Assembly: GCA_963422465.1 (NCBI GenBank)
Contig: OY730169.1
Coordinates: forward strand, 5,208,001-5,272,000
Reading direction: 5' to 3'
Source of the DNA: Lichina pygmaea
Lineage: Eukaryota > Ascomycota > Lichinomycetes > Lichinales > Lichinaceae
DNA length: 64,000 bases
This document shows positions 1 to 11,353 of the stretch, one piece after another. The position numbers and the translations under genes were made by a program. The notes under the pieces were generated by a model. It had not been told where the DNA came from. It searched no databases and was given only the letters and a program-made list of their open reading frames with translations. The stretch's first letter is position 1; every line of letters starts with the position of its first letter.

Positions 1-373
1 AGTATTACAAAACTCAAAGTTGCGACCTGATTTATAGTCTGTGCTTAGACGAGATTATTTCTCCAGTACGTACAGATACGTACTTACATACGTACATACG
101 TACGAGGTACCGCGATGGGTAAGCACACCAAATGCCGGAAGAGCTGTCATAACTTATAAGACAGATCATCTCAGCTCTTACGACACTCTACTGTACCGTA
201 CTGCAGTACGTATGGGTACGTTAATGTCGTACTCGTACGTATAGCTGCTGGATTACTCAGCAAACAGCTCTCAGGCAGAACTGTCGACTTAGATAAGTCG
301 AGCTCAACTCCCAGGTATTGCACGATACACCTGCACTAAATTGTCACGAAGAAACCGCTCAAGAACCGTCAAG
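1..373. other. Upstream spacer of the proteasome gene
   Basis: No gene is visible. The stretch holds two clusters of GTAC/TACGTA palindromes (about 65-120 and 185-243) and presumably the promoter of the proteasome gene that begins at 374. Confidence 0.6.
63..243. repeat. GTAC/TACGTA palindrome clusters
   Basis: Two dense groups of self-complementary words (GTAC, TACGTA, CGTACG) at about 63-118 and 185-243. They sit in the spacer upstream of the proteasome gene and resemble clusters in most other spacers of the window. Function unknown. Confidence 0.75.
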
Positions 374-1414
374 ATGTCCTCAGGCTACGACAGAGCATTA
401 TCAGGTAACTTATCCTCCCTAGCTCAACTGTGGTCAGTCTGGATCATGATTCTGACCGGTAGCTAGTATTCAGGTACGGTCATGGATCGCCTTCTGAGTC
501 TCCGTTGTCTTACCGATGATTCAGCCCCGACGGACATGTCTTCCAGGTCGAGTACGCTTTGGAGGCTGTCAAACGAGGTGCAACTTCTCCAATCTCCCCG
601 CCCGGGAAATGCGACAGCAGCTAACAGTCCCAAGGTACTTGTGCCGTCGGGGTCAAGGGGCGGGATATCGTGGTGGTGGGCTGTGAAAAGCGGTCAGCTA
701 TGAAGCTGCAAGATACCCGAATCACACCGTCCAAGATCGGCCTCATCGATAGCCACGTGTGCCTCGCCTTTGCCGGGTTGAATGCCGACGCAAGGATCTT
801 GGTGGACAAGGCGCGTATGGAGGCGCAATCCCACCGTCTAACAGTCGAGGATCCAGTCACCATCGAGTATATCACGAAATATGTCGCAGGTGTGCAGCAA
901 CGATACACTCAGAGCGGTGGTGTCCGGCCGTTTGGGATCAGCACCCTTATAGTTGGATTCGACCCGGGTGACAAGACACCAAGGCTCTATCAAACGGAGC
1001 CATCAGGCATCTACTCGGCATGGTATTGTCGCGCATGATAGGCCTTCGGTCAGATGCACCGCGCTAATCGGTTGCGGCGACAGGAAAGCGAACGCTATTG
1101 GTCGGTCCAGCAAGACCGTGCGTGAGTTTCTCGAGCGAAATCACAAGGACGATATGGATAGGGAGGACACGGTCAGGCTGGCCATCAAGTCGCTTCTGGA
1201 GGTTGTCCAGACCGGCGCCAAGAATATCCAGATTGCCGTCATGGCGCCCGGAAAGCCCATCGAGATGCTCGGAACCGAGGACATCGAGTCTTACGTGAAG
1301 CGCATTGAGACGGAGAAGCAGGAGGAAGCGGCGAAGAAGAAGACCGGCAGGACGCCGGGCACGGGGACGGCAGCGATCCTGACAAGGCCTGCCGGGGAGG
1401 AGCCTGAAAGCTGA
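374..1414 (+). CDS. PRE6: 20S proteasome subunit alpha-4 (Pre6/PSMA7)
   Basis: Outer-ring alpha subunit of the 20S proteasome, which degrades ubiquitinated proteins in cytosol and nucleus. Exons 374-404, 467-473, 525-577, 635-1022 and 1084-1414 join in frame to 269 residues. The N-terminal proteasome alpha signature reads [20 protein letters not shown], then SGIYSAWKANAIGR, and the protein ends in a Lys-rich helix with [13 protein letters not shown], the form I know from Pezizomycotina. Exon 2 is only 7 nt (467-473): it supplies Val-Phe and two bases of Ser within the signature and is needed to keep the frame. All introns are 51-62 nt with GT-AG ends. As in other alpha subunits, no catalytic Thr is expected. 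The family call is very secure; the microexon is inferred from frame and conservation. Confidence 0.96.
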
Positions 1415-2826
1415 GCTGGCTGTTTCGGGAGAAGAGGAGCACGGTGGTCTACGGCGAACCCCGCTGGACCCCGTAGGGGGCTCGATTGATATCAAGCTGC
1501 TGTATATTTTCTAGAGCCAGCGGGGATCGAAGAAGATCGCGCCACAGATGTCTGATCTATCACTTGGAGTATCCCAGCCGGAGAGCTAGCCCAGGCGATC
1601 TGCAACATCCTGGAGGCTGAATATGGATCGTTCTTGATCACCGCGTACCCGTTCGTCTTTGAGCATCCTGTACCAACACATCAATTGGGCCGCCCAATAT
1701 CGAATCTGACATGGAAGATCCTGCCCACCGAGCGTCAATCCGAGCATCTTCACCTTCCACCTTCAACCCAGGCTTGGCCTTGAGAGCCTCGAGCACAAAG
1801 TGATTGTCGCAGTGGGGACAGTACTCGTCGCTGCAGCCACGTTAAAAGCGTACTTCAAGTCATCCTCCACCCAATTATCTGATATGGTACCTTTCATCAA
1901 AGTCTTGAGCATCTTTTCTGAAGCATTTTTTACACTTTTTGCATGCGAGCGTCTAGTGTTCACGCCCGTCAGGCTGGTTTGGGATGTATTGAGCAGTAGA
2001 AGTTTTCAGGAATAGGGGTACTAGACCATTTCATATTGCTGCCGCAGAGCGTGGCTCTCCTGCTCTTGATGGCAGGCAGGACAGTCAAACCATTTTCTGC
2101 CTGCGCTGCTCAGCCGAGACGGTCATGGTAGCACTGCTCAAGGTAGAGTTCTCCTACAGCACGGAGCCCGGACGGAAACTTGCGCATTCAGGATGTGCTG
2201 ACTTGGAGCAACACATGAGACTGGATTCTTGCAGATTGGAGGGCATACGTACCACATGTGGCAACAGGAATATTCGTGTACCAGTGTTGACCGAGTATCC
2301 TTCACCTATGCGTGGGATAGAATGCCAATGACACGAATCCAGGCGGAAGTCGGTCTCACCATAAGAAGAGTCAAGCCGAGCAGTGATGGATGGGTGACGT
2401 CGCGCTAAGCGCGATGGCCTGCTTACGGTAGCTTTACGGTACGTACCGTTCGGTACGGTATTCAAACGCGCCGGCCGCGCTAGACGAATTAGACGCCACG
2501 TCATCGAAATCAACCTCACATTGCCGTGTCCAGATCCAGAAAAGGGTCTACATCTAGGTTTCGATGGCTGACCTGAAAGCAGACCTGTCTGTAGAGCCAT
2601 CCCACATCCTTATTGGCACTACGCTGACATGTCTCCCGTACGATTCACTGCCAGCATCTCTACCCCGGGCCTCCAATGGCTTTGAGTGACTGCAGAGAAA
2701 GACACGCCAGTCGCGTCTCTTTCGGGCTGTGAAGTGACGGGCACCTTTCCAAAAATGCTGGAAGCAGCTGGCGATGATCCATAGGCGTGCTAGGGTGTTA
2801 CATCGTGCAGGACGGTGTTGCCCGCC
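1415..2826. other. 1.4-kb spacer with a possible gene remnant
   Basis: No complete gene is recognised. About 1573-1790 reads on the + strand as a protein-like open frame of some 70 codons (start of the phrase: ELAQAICNILEAEYGSFL) with no start codon and no partner exon that I can defend. A GTAC cluster lies at about 2435-2462. The end nearest 2827 should contain the promoter of the inositol phosphatase gene. Confidence 0.4.
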
Positions 2827-5800
2827 ATGGGTGCTTCGGAAGCGGAACAGACAGATAGCTCTCCCATAGTATGCTGGAGCACCTCCCCTAAGAAACAGCG
2901 CATGATGATTGATTTGGTCGACAGAAACCAGTGTCATCTCTCAGGTCACATTTCGAGAATATTGCCGGCTCAACTTTCCACTCGAGTGACCCAGCTCCTG
3001 GGAGAGCGCCTACGACATACCAGGCTCTGCCGAGTGACAGGGCCCATATCATCAACCGGCCGCCCAGTCGCACTTCTATCGATCTTCCGAACCGAACTTC
3101 GTCAGAAGACCCTACTCGAACGTTGAGAGGCGACACATCTCAGAAGCTAGTGCCACCAAGGCCGCCGACACGACGTAGCTTGTCCCCTCATACAAACAGT
3201 GCCCCACGACCTGTCTCTGCCGGCTCAGTGTCAGCGACGGACCCGCATCGTACCAGCCCATCTGATGGTCTGCAGGCGTTTGTCCCAGCTGTTGATGGAC
3301 ACCCAAGCGCATCCTTACCCAGAAGCCAACCCAATATCCAAGGGGCCGAATCAAGACACCCCGAATTGCAACCTCAAACTCCCAGTGTCTTGAAGAGCGT
3401 CAAGATCGATGATAGCAGACAGCATGGCGACGCATTTAGACAGATTCGGCCTTCTGAGGGGACGCCTCAAAGTACTGTTGGTGGCGGGAGCGAGCGCTCA
3501 GTCCAGAAAGGCGATGGTGGGGTCCGACAGACGGCGGGGCCACCGCCAGTCAATCGCGCCGATAAACCTAAGATATCCAGCTTGCCGAGCGCAGTGCAGC
3601 AGAGGGGGGATGCACGAGCTGCGCCATCTTTTCCTCGGGTGACTACTCTTGCGCAAAGCGAGCTAACCGTCACCACGGCGCCGGCCCCAAATGGTCATTT
3701 GCCCATCCGCAGGGCTGATGTGGCTGACGCGACAGCGCAGCTGAGCCCCTTCGAGCCGCCGCCTATGCATCACTACGTCGCTCAGAAGCTACGGAGCTTG
3801 CAAGATACAACGCTACAAACCGAATCTGGTGGAGTCGTCTCTGATAAACAACGCACCGTTCAACAGCCACAACCACAACCTCAGCCAAAACAACCGTATC
3901 AGGCTACAGCAGCTGTGAAGCACAGAGACGCCGAATCAGGCAAGCACACAGAACGCCCCAATGTCGCTCGTCCCTCTAGCCCCCCGCGGCCCCCTAGGCC
4001 CTCTCAAGCTCCAACATCCACGACCCTCATAGCTCCTCAACATGAAACACACTATTCGCGTCCGCCCCGAAGAAGCAATACATCTGGTTCCGTGGAGGAA
4101 GGCGAGGCGGCAAGCGATACACCGGCAGCCTTTTCGATTGGCGACCACCGTACATCTTCAGATCTGACGGCCTACCGAGATCGTCGGATTTCAACTCAGG
4201 GGAAGCCGCTCGCTGCGAAAGTGAGACCTGCCGAGGCTACTGAAAGCAGGCCATACAAGCCCACGAGCGACCATCCTGATGCTTCTCGGGCCAATCGCCG
4301 CAAGCCTTTCTTCAGGCAGGGTCTCCGCGAGATATCCAATAAGCATGAAACTAGGCTGGTCGCGCTATGTGGAGAGTACGTCTGTTCGACCGGGCACGTG
4401 ACAAAGATCTGGGACATCAGGGACGGAAATCTGGTTATGACGCTGCTGCATCAAGAACCTGTCCGGATCACGTCGGTGGCATTTCGGTCGTCCAAGAATC
4501 CTAAGGATATGGGAAGGTGGCTTTGGCTCGGAACGAATCACGGGGAGATACAAGAGATAGATGTGCTAAATCAGGAGATCGCCTACGTCAAAAGCAGCGC
4601 ACATCCGCGGAGGGAGGTCATCACGATCCATCCCCGTGCCGAGGAGATGTGGACTCTAGACGACGAGGGGAAGTTGCACCTTTGGCCGTCCGACGCGACG
4701 GGATCACCGAGCCTCAGATCTAGTCACTATGGATTCAGGGTTCCGAAAGGCCACTCGTTCTCCTTGGTAGCTGTTAACGAGCTGTGGGTGGCTACCGGGA
4801 AAGATATCAGAGTCTTTCGGCCGAGCTCGGACCAAGGCGCACACTTCGATGTGCTCCCGAGACCCCTCTCTCAAGCTACCGCGGGTGATATCACCTCGGG
4901 GGCCGTGCTTGGACCTCGTTCCGAGGAGATCTACTTTGGACACACAGACGGCAAGGTATCGATATACGCACGAAAAGGATACTGCTGTCTCAACATTGTC
5001 AACGTGAGCCTCTACAGAATCAGCTCGCTCGCCGGAGTCGGCGATCACCTTTGGGCCGGCTTCAATACCGGCATGCTCTATGTCTACGACACCCGAACCG
5101 ATCCATGGACCGTGAAGAAGGATTGGCGAGGCCATCAAAGCCCCGTGATCGACCTCGTTGTCGACCGTGCTCATGTGCCGCGTCTCGACCCGCTTCGCGT
5201 CGCGTCGCTCGGAATCAAGGGCTTCGTTCGACTCTGGGATGGTCTTTTGCAGGAAGACTGGCTTGGTCCGTACTGCCGCTTCCACTGTTGGCTGCAGCGC
5301 TAATGAGAGTGTCACAGAATCCGAGATGCACAGCCGCCACGCCGATTACTGTACTTTCCGCAACATCTCGGCGCTCGTTACCACATGGAATGCTGGTGCC
5401 TCGGTACCTCATAGCCTGCAGCGCAGCGGCGCCGAGGATACGTTCTTCGAGGAACTTGCTCGGCACAACGACGCGCCAGATTTTTTGGTGTTTGGATTTC
5501 AAGAGCTGGTAGACCTCGAGGATACCAAGGTTACAGCTAGTAGGTCGCCGGGTTATGCCGAGGTGCGCCTACGGCTACTAATTTGCGACAGAGAATCTTT
5601 TCAGAAGCAGCAAGCGGAAAGAGACGCCCAGTCACGAGCAGATCAGCGCCCAGTATCGCGCCTGGCGAGACTACCTCACGCGGATGGTCAGGGAATACTT
5701 GCCTTCCGAATCCTACTACCTGTTGCATACCGCAACAATGGTTGGCTTGTTCACCTGTATCTTTGCCAAAACGTCTCAATCCGAGCCCGTTCGAGATGTT

Positions 5801-6579
5801 CAGTCTGCAGATGTCAAATGTGGCATGGCGGGTCTGTACGGGAACAAGGTCAGGGCAATGACGCTCACATGCAGACTGCGTCTTAGCTCTAACGTCGAGG
5901 TCGACAGGGCGCCCTCGTGGTCAGATTCGCCGTGGACGATAGCTCGCTCTGCTTCGTGAATTGCCATCTAGCAGCTGGACAGAGCCACACCACCCACCGG
6001 AATAACGACGTTGCCCTGATTCTCGAAACGCCCGAGTTGCCTTCTGAGCGAGACCCCGCGCGGCGGATCGATCTGTACGTCGGGGGCGGGGATGGCACGA
6101 TGATCCTCGATCACGAAATCTGTATCCTGAATGGTGATCTCAACTACCGAATCGACAACATGGGACGTGACACCGTCATCAACTCCATCAGGGCCAACAA
6201 TCTGGCGAAGCCCCTCGAGAGAGATCAGTTGCTTCTGGCGCGTCGAGGGAGCCCTGGGTTCCGGCTACGCACATTCAAGGAAGCGCCAATCACCTTCGCA
6301 CCCACGTACAAGTACGATGTCGGGACGGATACTTACGACACGAGCGAGAAGAAGCGGGTGCCAGCCTGGTGCGATCGGCTTTTATACCGTGGATTTGATC
6401 GCATCGAACAACTCCACTACCGGCGGCATGAGGTCCGTGTGTCGGACCACCGGCCAGTCAGTGGTCTGTTCCGCATCCAAGTCAAGAAGATCTCTCCGAA
6501 GCAGCGTTTAGTCGCTTGGGAGCGTTGCCAGCAAGCCTTGGCCGCATACAAGGAGCGACTAGCGAGGGAGGCTCGGTGA
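2827..6579 (+). CDS. Inositol polyphosphate 5-phosphatase with N-terminal WD40 propeller
   Basis: Removes the 5-phosphate from inositol phosphates or phosphoinositides. Exons 2827-2868, 2925-5265, 5318-5539, 5592-5848 and 5908-6579 give 1177 residues. The N-terminus (KPVSSLRSHFENI, then about 450 residues rich in Pro, Ser and Arg) is probably disordered. A WD40-like propeller follows at about 475-790 (KIWDIRDG, VRLWDG). The 5-phosphatase domain runs from about 805 to 1150 and shows the family motifs FGFQELVDLED, VNCHLAAG, LNGDLNYRI, PAWCDRLL and VSDHRPVS. The active-site residues of the NGDLNYR, PAWCDR and SDHRP motifs are all present, so an active enzyme is expected. The start is the ATG at 2827, whose 14-codon exon splices in frame to a conserved KPVSSLR block; a start inside exon 2 would be a GTG. 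Confidence 0.93.
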
Positions 6580-6887
6580 CGCCACGAAACCCCCTTGCAT
6601 TCCACGGACATGGCCAATGGTTGCATCCGCCATCATATACAGCTGCAGGGGCCATCGCTGCTGTGGCTGCTGGGCCGACCTAGCGCGATCGCATAGGGCG
6701 GCACGGGCGGCCGATGAGGGTGCAGGCGAGAGTAGCTGAAAAGGGAATAGTGTCCGGCCGCCCTGTCGCAAATTAAAAGTCAGTGACGTCAAGCCACGCC
6801 TGAAATTGCCGGGCTGCCGGCACTCATTCCCCGATCCTTCGGCGTTCAACATTCAAACTTCCACCACCGACCGATCATCATCCTTTG
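6580..6887. other. Spacer between two + strand genes
   Basis: About 300 bases with no gene seen. It must hold the 3' end of the phosphatase transcript and the promoter of the GFA-domain gene. Confidence 0.5.
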
Positions 6888-7705
6888 ATGGCAACACGGC
6901 TCCGATTGTTGGCCGCCATCAATTCTCATGCGCCGATTTTCGCCAGACCGACAGCTCAGTCTCATCAACTCATCGTCAAGAAAGCTACTGTTTCTCTCCA
7001 CGCTACGTCGCGGAAGATGAGCCTCGACGAGTGGAAGACTCGCGCTCCATATGCTATCCACAAGAACGACGACGAGTTCAATGCTCGGTACGAGGGCAGC
7101 TGTCATTGCGGCCGTGTCCAGTACCAATTGAACCGAGACAAGCCCCTGAATGCCAAATACTGCCACTGCACGACTTGCCAGACTTTGCATGGTGAGCCAT
7201 ACCAAGCTAGTAAACGTGGCCGGGCCAGTGCTTATCTTTTGAGAAGGCGCGCCATTTCAATGGGCAGCTATCTTCCACAAGGACGACATCAACTTCACAA
7301 ACGGCCATCACAATCTGGTCTGGTACGACAGCAGCGAAAAGACGACCAGGCACAAGCTGCCCTGCAAGGTGGCGTGCTCCCATTGTCGGAGCCCGATAAT
7401 GGACGAGGGTCGGAACATGATCTTACTCTTCCCTAGCTTGCTCAAGTTCAAGGGGAACCGGGAGGACATTGAGAAATTTGCGCCAAGGTGGGTCTCCCGT
7501 CGATTCTTTCTGCACGTCCTGCTACAGCTTGCTGAGCCGTATCAGTTGCCACATGTTCTACGGTCAGCGGATGCTCGACATTCCCGACGGCAAACCAAAG
7601 TGGACCGGACTCAACGACAAAAGCGATCTGATCGAGGACAGTCCCCCGGAAAACGTCAAGGAGCTGAAGCGGAAGCGTGAAGAGGAGTCGAAAGCGGAGG
7701 ACTAG
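6888..7705 (+). CDS. GFA/CENP-V-type zinc-domain protein
   Basis: Member of the glutathione-dependent formaldehyde-activating (GFA) fold family; substrate unknown. Exons 6888-7191, 7247-7487 and 7546-7705 give 234 residues. Zinc ligands are visible as CHCG (Cys72, Cys74), CHCTTC (Cys92, Cys94, Cys97) and a later CSHC, followed by a DGKPKWTGL block near the C-terminus and a charged tail. Two starts are possible: the ATG at 6888 adds 43 residues rich in Arg, Ser and Ala that resemble a mitochondrial targeting peptide, and the ATG at 7017 (MSLDEWK) gives the bare cytosolic form. The fold call is firm; enzymatic activity is not established for most members. Confidence 0.88.
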
Positions 7706-8661
7706 ATCGCGAGAGCGTTGATCAACTCAGGTAAGATGTTTACTACCAAGGTCTTAATCAAAAAGCCATTCGTAGTAGAAGTCTTAATACAATTGTTGAG
7801 GTGAGGTGGATACGATCTGAAGTCAGCATACGGTATATCGGAGCGTTGGCCTTCACATGAGTAAGTAGATATCAGCCAACAGCGTCTTTTTGCACTTGTT
7901 AACTCGACGAAGATACTGACCTAGACTTGTTTCTCTGAGTTGTTGGATCGTCGACAAAGAACCTTGATGACTTGTGTACTTACAGTTACGCTTTTTCCAA
8001 GCTCTTTCATCGCCGGCTCGGATGGAGAGTGTGGAAGTGTCTCAACTTGATTTGTTAGCTAATTATTAAACAGGCAGCTACGGAAGTACAGTACTGTACA
8101 TACGTGCTCCGTACAAATAGTTTGAGATTAGTCAATGTCTCGGTACGTATCGTACGTACCTACGTACTTGTGTCACCAGCTGTACCTCCTGTACGTAACG
8201 TACAGGGATCAGGTCAAGTTCCGTAACGTTGTTCTCGTACATACGTAAGACGAATCAATAGTCAACGGTGTGACGTATATTAATTACGTCAAAAGTATTG
8301 GTGTCTCCCCACAGCTTGCCACTAATTATCCTCCGCCCCACCTCGAACGCGCCACCGACCGGTGCTACCACGCCACGCACGCCTGCTTCCAACGATCCAA
8401 CTCCATCCTGAACTTCACAATCTGAAGAAGTGTTGCTGCAGAGCGTCATCGATTCCTCAGGTACCTTCTCTCACCTCTTCTGAACGACTGGAATTATCTA
8501 GAGCCGTCAACAAGGATGACTGACTTCTGAATGCCAGCCCTCACGGATTGTCTCACCACTGAGGACATCAAAATCCAACGACCGTTACGAGCTATTCAAC
8601 CGTGCTAACGAGAACGGACGGAGACAGGCCGGCGGTCTGATAAGAGAATCCTCCAGCTAAA
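7706..8661. other. Spacer with a GTAC-rich core
   Basis: No gene is recognised. The central part (about 8080-8250) is a dense GTAC/TACGTA cluster; the rest should hold the 3' end of the GFA gene and the Pmp3 promoter. Confidence 0.5.
8080..8250. repeat. GTAC/TACGTA palindrome cluster
   Basis: About 170 bases with repeated GTAC, TACGTA and ACGTAACGT-like words, including paired inverted copies that could fold into small hairpins. It is in a non-coding spacer. Confidence 0.75.
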
Positions 8662-9176
8662 ATGGGTGCTATCGGGACTATTTTGCTGGTATTCATTACC
8701 ATCTTGTGTAAGTACGACGTGCAGCTACGTACTGGCATTCCCTGTTTGGAGGAAGGGAAGAGTAGTTGTGTCGTCGGACTGTAGGGATACCATCGCTGAC
8801 TGCTCTCGACATGCCCGCAGTCCCGCCAGCAGGCGTGGCGATTGTTGCCGGTGTTGGCGCCGACTTGTTCATCAATATAGCGCTTACCATATTGGGGTAT
8901 GTTAACCTCGCCTCCAGTCGCGTCCTCTGCTCTGTCCCGTTGCCGATCCACTCCGTCTTCAAGTCTCCTCCAGCAACACCACAAATCGGGATGCTTACAT
9001 TGCCGCGCAGGTATTTCCCCGGCCACATCCACGCCTTCTATATTGAGTACGTGTATTACACCCGCCGAGAAGAGCTACGCGATGGGCGGGTCCCTGTCGA
9101 GCGAGCACCGGGCGTCTACAGCGAACATATCCAGTCCGGAGGACAGAGCTACGGCACGATTGCGAGGTCGACCTGA
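8662..9176 (+). CDS. Pmp3/UPF0057 plasma-membrane proteolipid
   Basis: Small hydrophobic protein of the Pmp3 (stress-induced proteolipid, UPF0057) family; yeast Pmp3 affects membrane potential and salt tolerance. Exons 8662-8707, 8821-8896 and 9011-9176 give 95 residues. Two membrane spans are visible: residues about 2-20 (GAIGTILLVFITILFPP) and about 26-48 (GADLFINIALTILGYFPG), followed by the conserved HAFYIEYVYY. A roughly 40-residue hydrophilic tail extends beyond the usual 55-residue core and is poorly conserved in the family. The introns (113 and 114 nt) are about twice the local norm. The family call is secure. Confidence 0.92.
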
Positions 9177-10191
9177 TATGGCCAGAGTAGGCTGTGATCT
9201 ACGACTCCGGCGGGGATGATGTTCATGGTGGAAAAGGATGCAGGACCTGAAGCGTGTGATTGAATCTTCATTTTCATTTTTGGGGAAACCTGGGCAACGG
9301 CGTCTTCCCAGGGCGTCTGAGAGAGGAGGTATTCCTTTGACCAGGTGGTTCCATACAAATGTCTATGAAGCCTGGAATGGAGCGTTCTGTGCGTGTTGCT
9401 AGCCACACATCACTAGTGTTCAAGGCTGCTATTATGATTGGCTTGTCGGCATCAGCTCTTAGTTCGAAACATCTATATACTTGAAGCCATGCCGCAGTGG
9501 AAGACTACATTCAAGCAACCCTCTCAAAATCTTTGATACAAAAGAATGGAGATGATCACGAGTAGTGCGAGATTACTGGGTGTCGCGAATGAGGATTACC
9601 AGGTGCCTGGCGCTGTAGCCCAACAATTGAGAGTTCTTTTACGAGGCGTAAGGTACCCGTGCCGAGGAGGTACTCGTAAAGGTGTCCCGACCGAGCTTGC
9701 GAGAGAGTGGCACGAGTGGGTGGTACGGAGTACCTCCTCGGCACGGGTACATACGTAGCTCTACTCGTACGAGTACTTACATCCAGCGCTTCTACTGTAC
9801 ATACGTAGTGGTACCATACCGGTACCGGAGTGGCCGCGTTAAGCGCGCTCAACCAACATACTATATCGGTGTAACCACGTCGACGTTCCCCCAGTACGAG
9901 CTATGGGTGAGTGTCAGCGGGCTGCACAGTACAGATCCAATCGACTCCCAAAGGCGTCCTCGGCATGTCACTGACGCCCGGCTGTCTGATAGTTGCCCTC
10001 GCCAATGACATGATTGCTGCCAAGGCCAGACTTTATGAGTACCGGTAGAAGTTCGGAGCAGCACACCCTCTGAATGCATTGCCGACCCATCCTTTTGACT
10101 TTGTTATCAATCGCCAAAAGAGTCTGAGGTCGACCCGTCCATATCCCTCATCTGGCACCTCACTCGGAGAAGCAATCAGGCATCAGGAACT
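9177..10191. other. 1-kb spacer with an inverted repeat
   Basis: No gene is recognised. It contains a perfect 23-bp inverted repeat (9653-9675 and 9728-9750) within a GTAC-rich zone at about 9650-9840. Confidence 0.5.
9653..9750. repeat. Perfect 23-bp inverted repeat, 52-nt spacer
   Basis: The arm at 9653-9675 is the exact reverse complement of 9728-9750; each arm begins with GTACCCGTGCC or its complement. The 52-base spacer shows no coding sense. It could be a very short MITE-like element or a cruciform-forming site. No target-site duplication is obvious. Confidence 0.85.
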
Positions 10192-11353
10192 ATGCACTCC
10201 ACCTTGGTCCGCGCCCAGAATGTGTTTGGCTACTTCACGACGGTCGTGTTCGCCGTCAGCGCTTTGATCGCTACGTCAGTGCTCCTGTTGCCGCAGCGTC
10301 CGTCGGCATCGGTGGCGGTGAGAAACGTTCAGGTGTATGTCTTCCATTGGTGTTTCTATCAGAGATGCGTTGGAAGTGGATGTTATATAACATGCCTGCT
10401 GAAAGTCCACGTTACTGCTCGTTCTCTCGAGGTGGCTTGAGGGGGCCACTTTCTGCATTTGCTGTGGTGGTGTTCAACCATGCTGACAATGCTGCTTAGC
10501 GTACGAGGCCGTCCACACTATTACAGCCCCAAGAAGGAAGAATACGCGCATATCAGGTTCGATCTTGACGCCGGTAAGCTGGTCTACCGCCGCCGCTCTT
10601 ATCTGCTATACAAGCGTCATTTTCGAGCCGCAGACAGCAAGTGCAAGCGTTCAACCACTGATATACCCAGATCTCTCCTCGCTCTTCAATTGGAACACCA
10701 AGCAGGTGTTCGTCTACGTCGTGGCTAGATGGCCATCGTCCACTTCAATGAGCACCAACATCGAGGATAGGCAAACCTACAGCGAAGCGGTCATCTGGGA
10801 CGCCATCATCCCGTCGACGTCCCTGCTTAAGACGAATCTGATACCCAGCTACGTCGAGGGCTCGAAGCTCGAACGAGAGAAGGCGTGCGACAAGAAGACC
10901 AAGAAGAAGAAAGAACCCAAATCGTCAGGCTCCATCTTGACAGGCACATCGTCCGCCACCTTTGCTGCCATCCCGAACCCGGACGACCCAGCAAGCCGCC
11001 CTCCTGGCGTGCTCAAGATGCAGAACCACAAGCCCAAGTACCAGATCACAGACATATCGGGCACGATCGCCGAGCGCGCCAACGTGACGCTGGATGTGCG
11101 CTTCAACGTGCAGCCGTGGGTCGGAGCGTTGATATGGTCGCGAACGGCCGGCGTCTTTTCGGGCGATCCCGAGCACGGTAAGCGCCCCGCTGGCGGCAGC
11201 AGCGCAAGAGGCGCAGCAGCGAAGGCAGGGAAGAGGCTTGGTCGGTGGAATCCATTGCCCAACGCCGCCGTCAGCGACCAGTTTGCTTTTCCGGCGCTGA
11301 AGAAGTCGAAGAAGCAGACGACCGCCGGCGCAGGCGCTGGCGGGACCAGCTAA
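10192..11353 (+). CDS. SPC3: Signal peptidase complex subunit 3 (Spc3/SPC22-23)
   Basis: Essential accessory subunit of the ER signal peptidase, which cleaves signal peptides from secretory proteins. Exons 10192-10334, 10500-10573 and 10671-11353 give 299 residues. One N-terminal membrane span is visible (about residues 12-33), then the conserved lumenal segment VRGRPHYYSPKKEEYAHIRF, DLSSLFNWNTKQVFVYV and a C-terminal LDVRFNVQPWVGALIW block. The protein is clearly longer than the roughly 180-220 residues usual for the family: a Lys-rich insertion (KKTKKKKEPK, about residues 146-156) and a 60-residue basic Gly/Ala-rich tail account for it. The exon 1 donor was set at GT-GTATGT to keep the frame. 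Family call secure. Confidence 0.92.

Noticed and set aside
4704-5315. 203-codon minus-strand frame opposite the inositol phosphatase
   Set aside because: Antisense shadow of the WD40 region.
8080-8250. Terminal repeats of a transposon
   Set aside because: The GTAC words recur at many sites without a fixed order or a defined internal sequence, so no element ends could be set.
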